DNA of 64,000 bases from Nitrospirota bacterium. Lineage in GTDB: Bacteria > Nitrospirota > 9FT-COMBO-42-15 > HDB-SIOI813. Both the position numbers and the translations under genes were made by a program. Below the pieces are notes generated by a model that made no database searches, was not told the origin of the DNA, and saw only the letters and a program-made list of their open reading frames with translations. Of this stretch, positions 41,350-50,238 are shown piece by piece (position 1 is the first letter of the stretch; the number at the start of each line of letters is the position of its first letter). The DNA lies in assembly GCA_020851375.1 (NCBI GenBank), contig JADZCV010000010.1, positions 1 to 64,000 on the forward strand. The letters are read 5' to 3'.

Positions 41350-41763
41350 CTAAACATCTACAATACACTGGGCAACATACATATCATCTTCCCTGCCAAC
41401 CTTCAGCATACTGTATGTTGCCGCCTTCACCTCTGTCATCAACTTATGCCTCGCAGGGTCTATCAGCTCACCCCATGCAGTGCCTTTTAGCTGATTGCCG
41501 CTTAACTCAACTTCGAAATTGCTGAATACCATGCGGCTGAGATGAGCCACTGAGAGAAGGCTGTTTAACCATTCGACAAACAGGTAATCATTATCAGGGG
41601 CCTCACAGTACACTTCCTTTCTCTCCTGAGCCTTTACATCAGCTATGTCAACGATCACAGAAAACATCGCCCTGGCCCCATTTTCAAACGCTGTTTCGAC
41701 CCTTTTGCCGAAACCCCTTATCCCTATGTCCGCCCTGTGTTCAAATGTTTCGTATGCCTTCAT
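41350..41763 (-). CDS. Archease
   Basis: 137 residues from ATG at 41763, with GGAGAGA 3 bases before; the longer frame overlaps amrS. MKAYETFEHRADIGIRGFGK is the archease start; DYLFVEWLNSLLSVAHL and VKAATYSMLKV follow with the conserved acidic residues of the metal site. It stimulates RtcB turnover. rtcB starts 23 bases after it, so the two form a pair. It overlaps amrS by 23 bases. Confidence 0.93.
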   Translation of the reverse strand: MKAYETFEHRADIGIRGFGKRVETAFENGARAMFSVIVDIADVKAQERKEVYCEAPDNDYLFVEWLNSLLSVAHLSRMVFSNFEVELSGNQLKGTAWGELIDPARHKLMTEVKAATYSMLKVGREDDMYVAQCIVDV

Positions 41764-42784
41764 ATTCTCTCCGGTCCATATCCACACCATCTATGATGGC
41801 CCCGCAGAATGGACAGCGCGAATCAACAATATGATTTTCAACAAGTTCAAAACCAAAACGGTGGATCAGAACAGCCTTACAGTTATAACATAATGTATGC
41901 TCCCCCTCATCACCGGGTATGTTGCCTGTGTATACGTATTTTAATCCTGTGTTCAAGCCTATGTTTCGTGCCCTGTAGAGGGTTGAAGCCGGGGTGCGCG
42001 GGATGTCAGTCATTTTATATACTGGATGAAATGCGCTCACATGCCACGGGATTTCAGGGCCGACCCCCTTAATAAATTCCGCTATCTGCCGTAATTCCTC
42101 ATCAGAATCATTCTTTGCAGGAATTATGAGTGTGGTTACCTCTACCCATATCCCAAGCTCCTTCATCTTCCTGATACTGTACAGGACAGGGTCCCTTGAT
42201 GCTCCGCAAATCCTTTTGTGCATCTTTTCATTAAAGAATTTAAGATCTACATTGGCGGCATCAAGATATGGAGAGATCATCTCAAGGGCCTCACCTGTCA
42301 TATAGCCGTTTGTTACAAAGACATTCTTCAGCCCCTTTTCCCTGGCTATCCTGGCTGTATCATATGCCAATTCAAAAAAAATGGTAGGCTCTGTATAAGT
42401 GTATGAAATACTTCTGCAGCCGTACCTCACTGCGGTTTCAACAATATCCGCAGGAGGCGTATCACTCCCCTGTATAATATGCTCATCCCTGGGCTTCTGT
42501 GATATTTCATGATTCTGGCAGTGCAGGCATCTGAAATTACACCCCACTGTTGCTACAGAGAAGGATGTTGAACCTGGGAGAAAATGGAATAGTGGCTTTT
42601 TTTCTATGGGATCAGTGTGCGCGGATATTAGTTTGTCGTAAACAAGTGTATAAAGTTCCCCTTCAATGTTCTTTCTGACGCCGCATATGCCGGTTTTGCC
42701 CTCCGGGAGGCGGCATCTGTGTGCGCAGAGATTGCAGACAACTTTTTTATTTTCAAGCTTTTCGTAGAGGAATGCCTCTTTCAT
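41741..42784 (-). CDS. amrS: AmmeMemoRadiSam-system radical SAM enzyme AmrS
   Basis: 347 residues. Early Cys motif CNLCAHRCRLPEGKTGICGV, radical-SAM cluster VGCNFRCLHCQNHEISQ (CxxxCxxC), YTYTEPTIFFELAYDTAR, and CYNCKAVLIHRFGFELVE with CPFCG near the C-terminus. This is the AmrS family, which typically co-occurs with a MEMO1-like and an AMMECR1-like protein; neither is in this window. Its reaction is not known to me. It shares an operon with archease and rtcB. Confidence 0.9.
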   Translation of the reverse strand: MKEAFLYEKLENKKVVCNLCAHRCRLPEGKTGICGVRKNIEGELYTLVYDKLISAHTDPIEKKPLFHFLPGSTSFSVATVGCNFRCLHCQNHEISQKPRDEHIIQGSDTPPADIVETAVRYGCRSISYTYTEPTIFFELAYDTARIAREKGLKNVFVTNGYMTGEALEMISPYLDAANVDLKFFNEKMHKRICGASRDPVLYSIRKMKELGIWVEVTTLIIPAKNDSDEELRQIAEFIKGVGPEIPWHVSAFHPVYKMTDIPRTPASTLYRARNIGLNTGLKYVYTGNIPGDEGEHTLCYNCKAVLIHRFGFELVENHIVDSRCPFCGAIIDGVDMDRREYEGIRNI

Positions 42785-42926
42785 GGTACACTCCCAAGGG
42801 TAAATTTAGTCTAACACTGCAGAGGGCAAACTGCAATACGCTGATTATGGATAGGATTATAAAATGGTGTAAACAAATGCAGCGCCGGCCTTTATGACCG
42901 GCTTAAAGTGGCGGATGAACCTTATG

Positions 42927-43841
42927 CTACACAGGCGTCAGCCATTCTTTATACCGGCTGTCCCTCCCCTGAACTATGGCAAAAAAGGCATCCTGTAGTT
43001 TTTTTGTAAGGAGACCGGGCTTGCCACTGCCTATAACTCTATTATCAACCTCACGAAGGGGTGTGAGCTCTGCTGCCGTGCCTGTAAGGAACGCCTCATC
43101 AGCTATGTAGAGGTCATCCCTCGAAAACCTTTCTTCGATAACTTTAATCCCCATATCCCCTGCGACCTTTATAATGGACTCCCTTGTAATGCCTGCCAGA
43201 ATAGAAGTCAGCGGCGTGGTCTTCAGTATTCCCTTCCGGGCTATAAAAATATTCTCACCACTCCCCTCTGCAACATAACCATCTGGATCCAGCAAAATGG
43301 CCTCATCATATCCTGCTGCCTTAACCTCTTTTTTTGCAAGTATCGAATTTACATAATAACCCGGCACCTTGGCCCTGGTCATGGATATATTGACGTGATG
43401 TCTCGTAAAAGAGGATATCTTGGCCCTGATACCCTTCTCAAGCCCTTCTTCACCAAGATAAGCGCCCCAATCCCAGACAGCTACGGCTACACTTATTGGA
43501 TTATCCTCTACATACAACCCCATTGAACCATAACCAATAAAGACTATTGGCCTTATATAACATGACTCAAGCCTGTTTACCCTTACGGTATCCTTTATCG
43601 CATCCGCTATCTGCTCTGCCGTATACGGTATATCTATCTGCAGGATATGGGCGGATGCAAAAAGCCTGTCAACGTGCTCGTCAAGGCGGAAAATGGCCGG
43701 TCCTGCCCCTGTCTTGTAACATCTTATGCCCTCGAAGGCGCCTACTCCATAATGAAGTGTATGGGTCAGGACATGGACATTGGCATCTCCCCAGTTCACA
43801 AGCTTCCCATCCATCCAGATCTTTTCAGACGCTTTGAGCAT
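42927..43841 (-). CDS. ilvE: Branched-chain amino-acid aminotransferase
   Basis: 304 residues. [20 protein letters not shown], then EGIRCY and the PLP-lysine region [40 protein letters not shown] and [21 protein letters not shown]: fold-type IV IlvE. Final step of Val, Leu, Ile synthesis. A promoter lies just upstream. A short GCCGG/CCGGC stem follows the stop but without a T-run. Confidence 0.95.
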   Translation of the reverse strand: MLKASEKIWMDGKLVNWGDANVHVLTHTLHYGVGAFEGIRCYKTGAGPAIFRLDEHVDRLFASAHILQIDIPYTAEQIADAIKDTVRVNRLESCYIRPIVFIGYGSMGLYVEDNPISVAVAVWDWGAYLGEEGLEKGIRAKISSFTRHHVNISMTRAKVPGYYVNSILAKKEVKAAGYDEAILLDPDGYVAEGSGENIFIARKGILKTTPLTSILAGITRESIIKVAGDMGIKVIEERFSRDDLYIADEAFLTGTAAELTPLREVDNRVIGSGKPGLLTKKLQDAFFAIVQGRDSRYKEWLTPV

Positions 43842-43872
43842 TCTTCATACCTCCTGCAGTTGACGTGTTGAC

Positions 43873-43902
43873 ACTATAGCAACAACAATAATGTCTTGTC
43901 AA
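43873..43902 (-). promoter_or_regulatory. Candidate sigma-70 promoter of ilvE
   Basis: On the minus strand TTGACA (perfect -35), 18-base gap, TATAGT (five of six), about 30 bases before the ilvE start, which has AGGAGG. Confidence 0.7.
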
Positions 43903-43924
43903 TTTTCAACAAGTAATTTACAGT

Positions 43925-44524
43925 ATGCAGAACATGGCAGGGATATCCGGTTTAAGACAGCTTTATCATTCACTGGCAGGCCTCACCCTTGTTTTTGTTG
44001 TCTCATATCTTCCTGAACCTGCAGATGTCTATTTGGTATTAATCCTCTTGTTTTTAGCCGCTGCTATAGAATCGTCCAGGCTATTTCTGCCAGAGATCAA
44101 CAGGATGTTTATTCACTTCTTTGGAATTATGATGAGGAGTGAAGAGAGACACGGGCCCACGGGTTCACTCTACTACCTGCTTGGGGCCATGATTGCCCTG
44201 CTCCTGTTTCCAAAGGAGATAGCGCTTTTTTCGATGACGGTGCTTGCAGTCGGCGATCCCTCTGCTTATATAATCGGATACAATTTCGGGAGGCTCAGGA
44301 TCGGGAAAAAGAGCCTTGAAGGAAGTTTGGCCTTCCTTACAGCAGCAGTAATTGCCGGTCTGTTTCTTCATGTACTGTGGGATAAACTGTCAGTCTATGC
44401 AATAATTACAGGGGCAGTGACAGGGGCTGTAATAGAACTAATTCCGGTGAGGATAAATGATAATCTAACTATACCGGTTGCTGCATCGGCGACAACATAT
44501 TTTATGTTTCTCTATTTCAACTGA
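43925..44524 (+). CDS. Diacylglycerol/polyprenol kinase family membrane protein
   Basis: 199 residues, several hydrophobic helices. The conserved cytidyl/kinase motif is VLAVGDPSAYIIGYNFGRL followed by GKKSLEGSLAFLTAAVIAG, which is the SEC59/VTE5-type dolichol/phytol kinase pattern. It phosphorylates a lipid alcohol. Single gene on the plus strand; its last 13 bases overlap the convergent pilQ-like gene. Confidence 0.8.
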   Translation: MQNMAGISGLRQLYHSLAGLTLVFVVSYLPEPADVYLVLILLFLAAAIESSRLFLPEINRMFIHFFGIMMRSEERHGPTGSLYYLLGAMIALLLFPKEIALFSMTVLAVGDPSAYIIGYNFGRLRIGKKSLEGSLAFLTAAVIAGLFLHVLWDKLSVYAIITGAVTGAVIELIPVRINDNLTIPVAASATTYFMFLYFN

Positions 44525-45840
44525 GGGATTCCGTCTGGTTCAAATGACTCAAGCTTGTCTTTGTCCATCCGAATAATGGCAGAATTCCCTGCATCTACAA
44601 TATGCGGTGTAATCATTACTACCGTTTCTGTTCTTGAGACGCTGTCAGTTGTATTTCTGAAAAGTGGCCCTAAAAATGGGATGGCTCCAAGCAGCGGCAC
44701 CTGCTGGATCGTCTTTTCTTTTCTGTCCCTTATCAGCCCGCCTATAAAGATGGACTCCCCATCCTTTATTATGACCCTTGTAGTAACTTCTGTCGTTGTT
44801 TCAGACGGCAATCCCTGATCAACAACACCTTCACTCACCTCAGGATGTATGCTTAAAAGGATGTAACCGTCATCGCTTATCCTGGGGGTAAGTTTCAGCA
44901 TTGTGCCAACGTCAAGAAACTCTATGCTTTCAGTCGTGACCTGATTCACAGTTGTCGTGACCCTGAACCCGAGTCTTCCGCCGATAATTATTTCTGCCTC
45001 TCTGTTGTCGAGGGCAAGCAGCCTTGGGGTGGCAAGGGTCTTGAGGTCACCCTTTTCCTGAAGCGCGTTCAGAAACATATCAAAGTGCGGTGTTACTATC
45101 TCAAAAAAAAGGCCGGAAGAACCTGAAGTAGCAGGCCGGCGGGCAAAGTTTTCGACACTAAGATTATATGTGGCATCCCCGCCTTTAAAGACATTGCTCC
45201 AGTCCACACCAAGCTGCATATCATCTCCAAGACGCACCTCAAGGATCCTGGCCTCAATCAGGACCTGCCGCGGAATAACATCAAGGTTCCTGATGAGTTC
45301 ATCAATCTTTTTCATCCTTTCAGCTGTATCCTCAACGACAATAACATTATTTGCCTTGTTGACTGTGACCTTACCGTACCTCGAAACGTTCCCCCCCACG
45401 GCAGATGCCATCTCGGAAACATCACTGTACACTATCCTGTAACTCTTGCTGTAAAGCATTCCGGATACCTGTTGCTCTGACGGTAATTCCCTGCTATCCG
45501 CTTTTGTCTCCTGCTGACCGCCGGACATATCCAAAGGCCTTACAAACATAATATCTCCTATACGCTCAATCCCATACCCGTTAATCCTGAGGGCTGCGTC
45601 AAGTGCCTGCCTGGCCGTCACATTCTTCAGGTCATACGTGACCCTGCCGGATACTTTGGGACCGGAAACAATATTGAAGCCTCCCCGCTCCGACAGTGTC
45701 CTGATTACATCCTGAAGGTCAGCTTCATGGAAGCGTATCTCAGTCAGCACATCTTCACTGTAGACTGCCTCTGATATCCCTGGAAGGAGAAATGTGACTG
45801 CGAATACTATGATTACAGCACTTTTAAAGAAATTATCCAT
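44512..45840 (-). CDS. Secretin of the type IV pilus/MSHA-like machine (PilQ/MshL-like)
   Basis: 442 residues. Signal peptide (FLLPGISEA), STN domain ADLQDVIRTLSERGGFNIVS, then VTARQALDAALRINGYGIER, N1-like KAYRIVYSD region and the secretin core (VGDDMQLGVDWSNVF as L-G-D; LLALDNREAEIIIGGRLGFR, VPLLGAIPFLGPLFRNT). Much shorter than GspD in this window, in line with MshL/PilQ. It is the outer-membrane pore of the second machine. Confidence 0.9.
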   Translation of the reverse strand: MDNFFKSAVIIVFAVTFLLPGISEAVYSEDVLTEIRFHEADLQDVIRTLSERGGFNIVSGPKVSGRVTYDLKNVTARQALDAALRINGYGIERIGDIMFVRPLDMSGGQQETKADSRELPSEQQVSGMLYSKSYRIVYSDVSEMASAVGGNVSRYGKVTVNKANNVIVVEDTAERMKKIDELIRNLDVIPRQVLIEARILEVRLGDDMQLGVDWSNVFKGGDATYNLSVENFARRPATSGSSGLFFEIVTPHFDMFLNALQEKGDLKTLATPRLLALDNREAEIIIGGRLGFRVTTTVNQVTTESIEFLDVGTMLKLTPRISDDGYILLSIHPEVSEGVVDQGLPSETTTEVTTRVIIKDGESIFIGGLIRDRKEKTIQQVPLLGAIPFLGPLFRNTTDSVSRTETVVMITPHIVDAGNSAIIRMDKDKLESFEPDGIPQLK

Positions 45841-45844
45841 TTAT

Positions 45845-46213
45845 TTACTCCATATAGATATTAATAACCCTGTCTCCATTTAACAACGTAACACCGGAAC
45901 GTGATATTTCTGAAACTGTAAACTCGCCGATAACATCCCCGGTCTTTAAAAGCCTGTGACCTATAAGGGCAACAGCATAATCACTGCCGATCATTATGCC
46001 CTTAACCTTCATGTTTATTACACTGCCCTCATTTGTCTCTTTTTGCATCCCTGCATCATCCCGCTCTGCAGGCCTGTATGGCGTAAGGACAAAGGGATTC
46101 CTGGAAATCTGCGGGGCATTCCCGGGTTTAATCTCTTCTGCGCAGGTGTGTGTCTGCAGGTATGCCGGACAAACCAGAAGAAAAGCCGCTATTATAAAAA
46201 TCACCCTTTTCAT
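45845..46213 (-). CDS. PilP/MshK-like periplasmic protein
   Basis: 122 residues. Signal peptide to about residue 25. The mature part has MKVKGIMIGSDYAVALIGHR and LKTGDVIGEFTVSEISRSGV: one small beta domain of the GspC-HR/PilP type. ATG overlaps the upstream gene's stop by 4 bases. It probably links the inner complex to the secretin. Confidence 0.7.
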   Translation of the reverse strand: MKRVIFIIAAFLLVCPAYLQTHTCAEEIKPGNAPQISRNPFVLTPYRPAERDDAGMQKETNEGSVINMKVKGIMIGSDYAVALIGHRLLKTGDVIGEFTVSEISRSGVTLLNGDRVINIYME

Positions 46214-46749
46214 ATTGATAACACTGCCATGGTTAATACGACCTGTATCCTTCTGTTGTCACTGTTTTTATCCATAACAACACGCTCAATCTTTACAGCC
46301 TTCCAGTCCTCCTCTATCCGATACATATAATTGTAGACATCATAGAATCCGCCGGACAGTATTGTCGTATACATCCTCCTGGTAAACTTATCACCTCTTA
46401 CAACCTCACCCGGTTCTACTGAGGAGACCTCAATCCTGTACCGGCGGCTAATATCAGTTATATACCTGAGGACTTCCGGCGTCCTGTTTTTCGTGTCGAA
46501 TATTCGGATATAATCATTCATCTCAGATTCAAGGGAGGCGACATCAGATAATTTCTTCATTTGCTCCTCTAACATTGACGGACTCAGCTCTGCGGCGCTC
46601 CTGAGTGAAGATAACTTATGCCGCAGTAAAATATATTTCGAGATGTCATCTTTCAGAAATAGTGAGAAAAACAAGAGGCAGACGACTAATATTACACCCG
46701 CTGATGTCAGATCCAGTATCTTTATATTCAAGTATTTCAGTATTCGCAT
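46210..46749 (-). CDS. PilO/MshJ-like inner-membrane protein
   Basis: 179 residues from ATG at 46749, two bases after the pilN-like stop; an upstream ATG at 46788 would overlap. One helix (SAGVILVVCLLFFSLFL), coiled coil (LRHKLSSLRSAAELSPSML) and a ferredoxin-like domain (SVEPGEVVRGDKFTRRMYTT). Fits PilO/GspM. Confidence 0.75.
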   Translation of the reverse strand: MRILKYLNIKILDLTSAGVILVVCLLFFSLFLKDDISKYILLRHKLSSLRSAAELSPSMLEEQMKKLSDVASLESEMNDYIRIFDTKNRTPEVLRYITDISRRYRIEVSSVEPGEVVRGDKFTRRMYTTILSGGFYDVYNYMYRIEEDWKAVKIERVVMDKNSDNRRIQVVLTMAVLSI

Positions 46750-46751
46750 CT

Positions 46752-47405
46752 TTACTGGCTCACATAAATCATATCGTTCAACATGCATTCTATCTCAAAG
46801 CTTATGGGCATCCCATCCTCCAGATCACCTGAACGCGAATATTTGAGATTTACCGATGAATAGATATTGTTATCCGATAACTTTGCCAGCATCACCGCAA
46901 GATCAGAATTGGACAGCGACATACCTCTCATTATCAGCATATTATCATTCCCGCCAGACACCCTGACAGGTGCTGTATTGCTGAAATAACTCCCGCTGCC
47001 AGCCGCCCCTTTGCCACTCTTTTGCAAAGCTGGAAACTGTGAACTGAACTCTAAGTGTGTCAATACAGTATTATAATTAATTGCCCTGTCAACAGAAGCG
47101 AATACGGCCATTACAGGGCTATGCTTCGAGAGATGGCCAACCGTATCCTTAAGTTTTAATAACTCTAATTCCCTGGCCTGCACTTCATTTTCCTGTATCA
47201 TCTTTCCTGAAACCATTTCACCTGCTGACTCAAGCGCAGTAATCTTTTTTAATGCATGGTTATTCATGATCTTAATACCCAGGTTTAGTGCAATCAGAAA
47301 CAGCACGACTCCTGCTGCAAGAAACACCCAGGACTTCATCCTCTGCATAAGCGCTTCTCGCCGGAGTATATCATCCGGGATCAGGTTAATGTCATATTCA
47401 CGCAT
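46752..47405 (-). CDS. PilN/MshI2-like inner-membrane protein
   Basis: 217 residues. Starts MREYDINLIPDDILRREALM, the PilN cytoplasmic tail (INLIP), then a helix (WVFLAAGVVLFLIALNLG), a coiled coil and a periplasmic ferredoxin-like domain. ATG overlaps pilM-like by 8 bases. Binds PilM and PilO. Confidence 0.85.
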   Translation of the reverse strand: MREYDINLIPDDILRREALMQRMKSWVFLAAGVVLFLIALNLGIKIMNNHALKKITALESAGEMVSGKMIQENEVQARELELLKLKDTVGHLSKHSPVMAVFASVDRAINYNTVLTHLEFSSQFPALQKSGKGAAGSGSYFSNTAPVRVSGGNDNMLIMRGMSLSNSDLAVMLAKLSDNNIYSSVNLKYSRSGDLEDGMPISFEIECMLNDMIYVSQ

Positions 47406-48498
47406 CGTAACCCCTTAGAGCCAGGCCTATGGGAACCATAAATACGGGGAAATTATCCCGCACTATATCCTTTAATCTCCCTGGATCGCCAAAAAGCCCG
47501 GCAGGCTCGAACACACTCACTGTAATACCAAATATCTTGTGTACATATTCTGTAAGTTGCTTGAGTAGTCCGCCGCTTCCCATAAGATAGATCGTGTCAA
47601 TCATGGCCCCCTTCATCTCTGATGTGCAATATACGAGCACCTTCTCAATCTCTCTGTTAAGTTCAGAAAGCGCCGGCATTACTATTTCGTATAAATGGGC
47701 CGGGATGTCACTGTCAGGGATCAGACAACTGTTTTGATCAAGCGTAACAGCAGGCACAGAAATACAGTCAATCCCATACTTATAGAGCATCCTTGCAGAT
47801 TCATCGCTGCCTGCATCAAGATTCAAGGCAAGCTTTTCCGTGATGTTGTTCAATCCCCACCCCATTTTTCTGTCTATCAGGATTGACTCATCCCACAGGA
47901 TTGTTGAGAAACTGCTTGCATGACCTATATTGATTACCAGGATGCGCTTATCAGACGATGATTTAAATCTTTTTATAGTCCTGTTCAATGCATTGGGACC
48001 TATATCAATGGCCAGAACACGGAAACCTGCCTTTCTGAGCATGTTCATGTGATTGATTATGTCGCTCCTCCTGGCAAATACAAGCAATACCTTGAAGGAT
48101 TTTCCCTCAGCTTCCTCCGTGCTCTTTAACTGCAGATAATCAATTACAGCCTCAGAAACCGGATACGGAATATATTCCCTGGCTTCACGCAATATTGACT
48201 GCTCAATGGTCTCGTTATCCCTCTTTGATATCTTCACAGGTGCAATACTGACCAGGGAGGGGTGCATACGATATACGACATCCTTTCCCCTGAAGTCATT
48301 GCGCTTCATCATGTCAGACAATACACTTATTATTACATCTTCCCTGACCAGTTCATCCGGAGGGAGAAGTAATGAGTCAGCGTCATGCATGACAATAGTG
48401 TCTGATGTACCGGCCAACTGCACGATGTTTATAGACCGTGTCCCAATATCAATCCCTATTGGCGAATATTGAGGCCTGTGGTACTTATTAATACGCAT
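47398..48498 (-). CDS. PilM-like actin-fold protein
   Basis: 366 residues from ATG at 48498, after GTGAGG; the ORF could run to 48537. Actin-like: YSPIGIDIGTRSINIVQLAG, LREAREYIPYPVSEAVIDYL and LVINIGHASSFSTILWDE, and IDTIYLMGSGGLLKQLTEYV. It overlaps the end of the NHL pseudopilin gene by 11 bases. Cytoplasmic anchor of PilN. Confidence 0.88.
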   Translation of the reverse strand: MRINKYHRPQYSPIGIDIGTRSINIVQLAGTSDTIVMHDADSLLLPPDELVREDVIISVLSDMMKRNDFRGKDVVYRMHPSLVSIAPVKISKRDNETIEQSILREAREYIPYPVSEAVIDYLQLKSTEEAEGKSFKVLLVFARRSDIINHMNMLRKAGFRVLAIDIGPNALNRTIKRFKSSSDKRILVINIGHASSFSTILWDESILIDRKMGWGLNNITEKLALNLDAGSDESARMLYKYGIDCISVPAVTLDQNSCLIPDSDIPAHLYEIVMPALSELNREIEKVLVYCTSEMKGAMIDTIYLMGSGGLLKQLTEYVHKIFGITVSVFEPAGLFGDPGRLKDIVRDNFPVFMVPIGLALRGYDA

Positions 48499-49870
48499 TC
48501 GAAACCTCACGAATCCTGTTATTATTGGTATCGGCAATAATTAAGTGGCCATCCACATCATCAAAGGCGGTTACCCTTCTTGGCCTGTTGAGCCTTGCAT
48601 TTATCGCAAGCCCGCCATCTCCGGTATTTCCCTGCGTGCCTGTCCCTGCATGAGCAGTAATTATGCCGGTTGCCCCATCCACCCTTCTTATCCTGTTGTT
48701 GCCCGAATCAGCAATATACATGGTATCAAAGCTATTTATCGTTATCCCTTCAGGGGCGTTTAGCTGCGCATTAACTGCCATTCCGCCATCGCCTCCGGCC
48801 CCGCCGCCTGCCACTGTTGTAATTATCCCGGTTATCTTATCAATCCTCCTTATCCTGTTATTGCCTGTGTCAGCAACATAGAGGTTTTCATTACTGTCAA
48901 ATACAATCTGTGCCGGACTGTTAAGCCGCCTTGATGTCGCTGCTGCACCATCTCCGTTATAACCACAGGTGCCTGTTCCGGCAAAATTAGTAATAACCGA
49001 GGTCGCCGCATTTACCTTTCTTATTCGGCAATTGCCTGTGTCAGCTATATAAATATTACCGTTGCTGTCAGACACCGCATCCTTAGGACTCCTTAGTCTC
49101 GCATTTGCAGCCAGGCCTCCGTCGCCACTTGACCCTTGTGTGCCGGGGGTGCCTGCCACATTAATGATGTTTCCTCCTGCCACAACCTTACGTATTATAT
49201 GGTTTCTTGTGTCAGCAATATACACATTGCCTGTACTATCAATGAACACACCTTCCGGAGCATTCAAACGGGCAGTCAATGGATTACAATTATTACAATT
49301 ATATCCTGAGACTGTCCCGACCCCTGCCATGGCATGTATATTATCTGAAACGGCATTTATATATCTGATCTGATGATTGCTCCTGTCTGCAATGTAGACA
49401 TCGCCGGCAGCATTCCTGTGAACTCCCCTTGGCCTGTTAAGCCTGGCATTCAGCGCCGGGCCGTTATTACCTGACCAACCCTGAGTCCCTGTTCCTGCAA
49501 AGGCGATAATTATAAATGGCTTGTCCGGCGGTGGTATAGTTCTGACAATAGTGCGTTCAGTCCCGCCTGCTGAACCTGTTGCAGTGATAGTGATATCATC
49601 ATTAGAGCTCGTCTGACTTACATTGAGGCTGTATGTGCCGCCGGCAAAAGGCTTATCATTAATGTCACCCCTCCAGGTGCTGTCCTGATTCAGCTTGAAC
49701 AGTGCATGCTGAAATGCGGCATCAGCCATGTAATACGCCTGTTTTTCCCTGACAGCGCCGTACATGGAAGCAACCCTTAACCCGCCGATCTTCGTTGCAA
49801 CTATGGCAAGCGAGGAGAGCATGGCTATCAGCAAAACTACTATGACTAATGAAAAACCTTCCTGTTTCAC
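48488..49870 (-). CDS. Pseudopilin fused to a six-bladed NHL beta-propeller
   Basis: 460 residues. GTG start at 49870, given by a family A repeat (AGGAG 9 bases upstream). Residues 1-120: a short prepilin leader MKQEG|FSLVIVVLLIAMLSSLAI (PilX/GspK type; no Glu at +5), MADAAFQHALFKLNQDSTWR as in PilX. From about 125 to the end are six NHL repeats: RPRGVHRNAAGDVYIADRSN, APEGVFIDSTGNVYIADTRN, SPKDAVSDSNGNIYIADTGN, SPAQIVFDSNENLYVADTGN, APEGITINSFDTMYIADSGN, RPRRVTAFDDVDGHLIIADT, each followed by an IR-[KREY]-x end. A secreted pilus tip bearing a propeller would be a binding or sensing head. I know no such fusion as a standard component. Confidence 0.88.
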   Translation of the reverse strand: MKQEGFSLVIVVLLIAMLSSLAIVATKIGGLRVASMYGAVREKQAYYMADAAFQHALFKLNQDSTWRGDINDKPFAGGTYSLNVSQTSSNDDITITATGSAGGTERTIVRTIPPPDKPFIIIAFAGTGTQGWSGNNGPALNARLNRPRGVHRNAAGDVYIADRSNHQIRYINAVSDNIHAMAGVGTVSGYNCNNCNPLTARLNAPEGVFIDSTGNVYIADTRNHIIRKVVAGGNIINVAGTPGTQGSSGDGGLAANARLRSPKDAVSDSNGNIYIADTGNCRIRKVNAATSVITNFAGTGTCGYNGDGAAATSRRLNSPAQIVFDSNENLYVADTGNNRIRRIDKITGIITTVAGGGAGGDGGMAVNAQLNAPEGITINSFDTMYIADSGNNRIRRVDGATGIITAHAGTGTQGNTGDGGLAINARLNRPRRVTAFDDVDGHLIIADTNNNRIREVSNAY

Positions 49871-50062
49871 CTGAAAATACTCCTAAGTACCCGTCATTCC
49901 CACGGAACCTGTCCCCGCAGGATTTAAGCGGGGAGTGGGAATCCAGAACCAGGCCCCGGTCTGGATTCCCGCTTACGCGGGAATGACGTTTTCATGACCC
50001 TTTGTGAGCCCTGAGCTGTGAGCGTGCCGGACAGTCGAAGGGCTCATGACGGTGCACCTGAA
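49868..50062. repeat. Family A repeat upstream of the NHL pseudopilin gene
   Basis: TACCCGTCATTCCCACGGAA, CTGTCCCCGCAGGATTTAAG, ATTCCCGCTTACGCGGGAAT, and the ATGACCCTTTGTGAGCCCTG tail. Its end gives TTAGGAGTATTTTCAGGTGA on the minus strand, the start cassette. Confidence 0.9.
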
Positions 50063-50072
50063 AATCCCCGTT

Positions 50073-50238
50073 CAAATCCCCCCTCTCCCCCCTTTAGTAA
50101 AGGGGGGAACTGATTTACCCCTTTTATACAGAGAAGAATTACTTTCCCCATTTTACACAGATAGAGAATACTGTCCCCCTTTTAGACAGATAGATAATAC
50201 TTTCCCCCTTTGAAAAAGGGGGATTAAGGGGGATTTTT
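50073..50238. repeat. Family B repeat array with degenerate middle units
   Basis: CCCCCCTTTAGTAAAGGGGG, then spaced ACTTTCCCCATTTTACACAG and ACTGTCCCCCTTTTAGACAG units that have lost the second arm, then TTTGAAAAAGGGGGATTAAG. With the family A copy this fills 49871-50236, and no gene is visible. Confidence 0.85.

Noticed and set aside
42884-42902. Terminator for ilvE
   Set aside because: Only a 5-bp GCCGG/CCGGC stem and no T-run on the minus strand.
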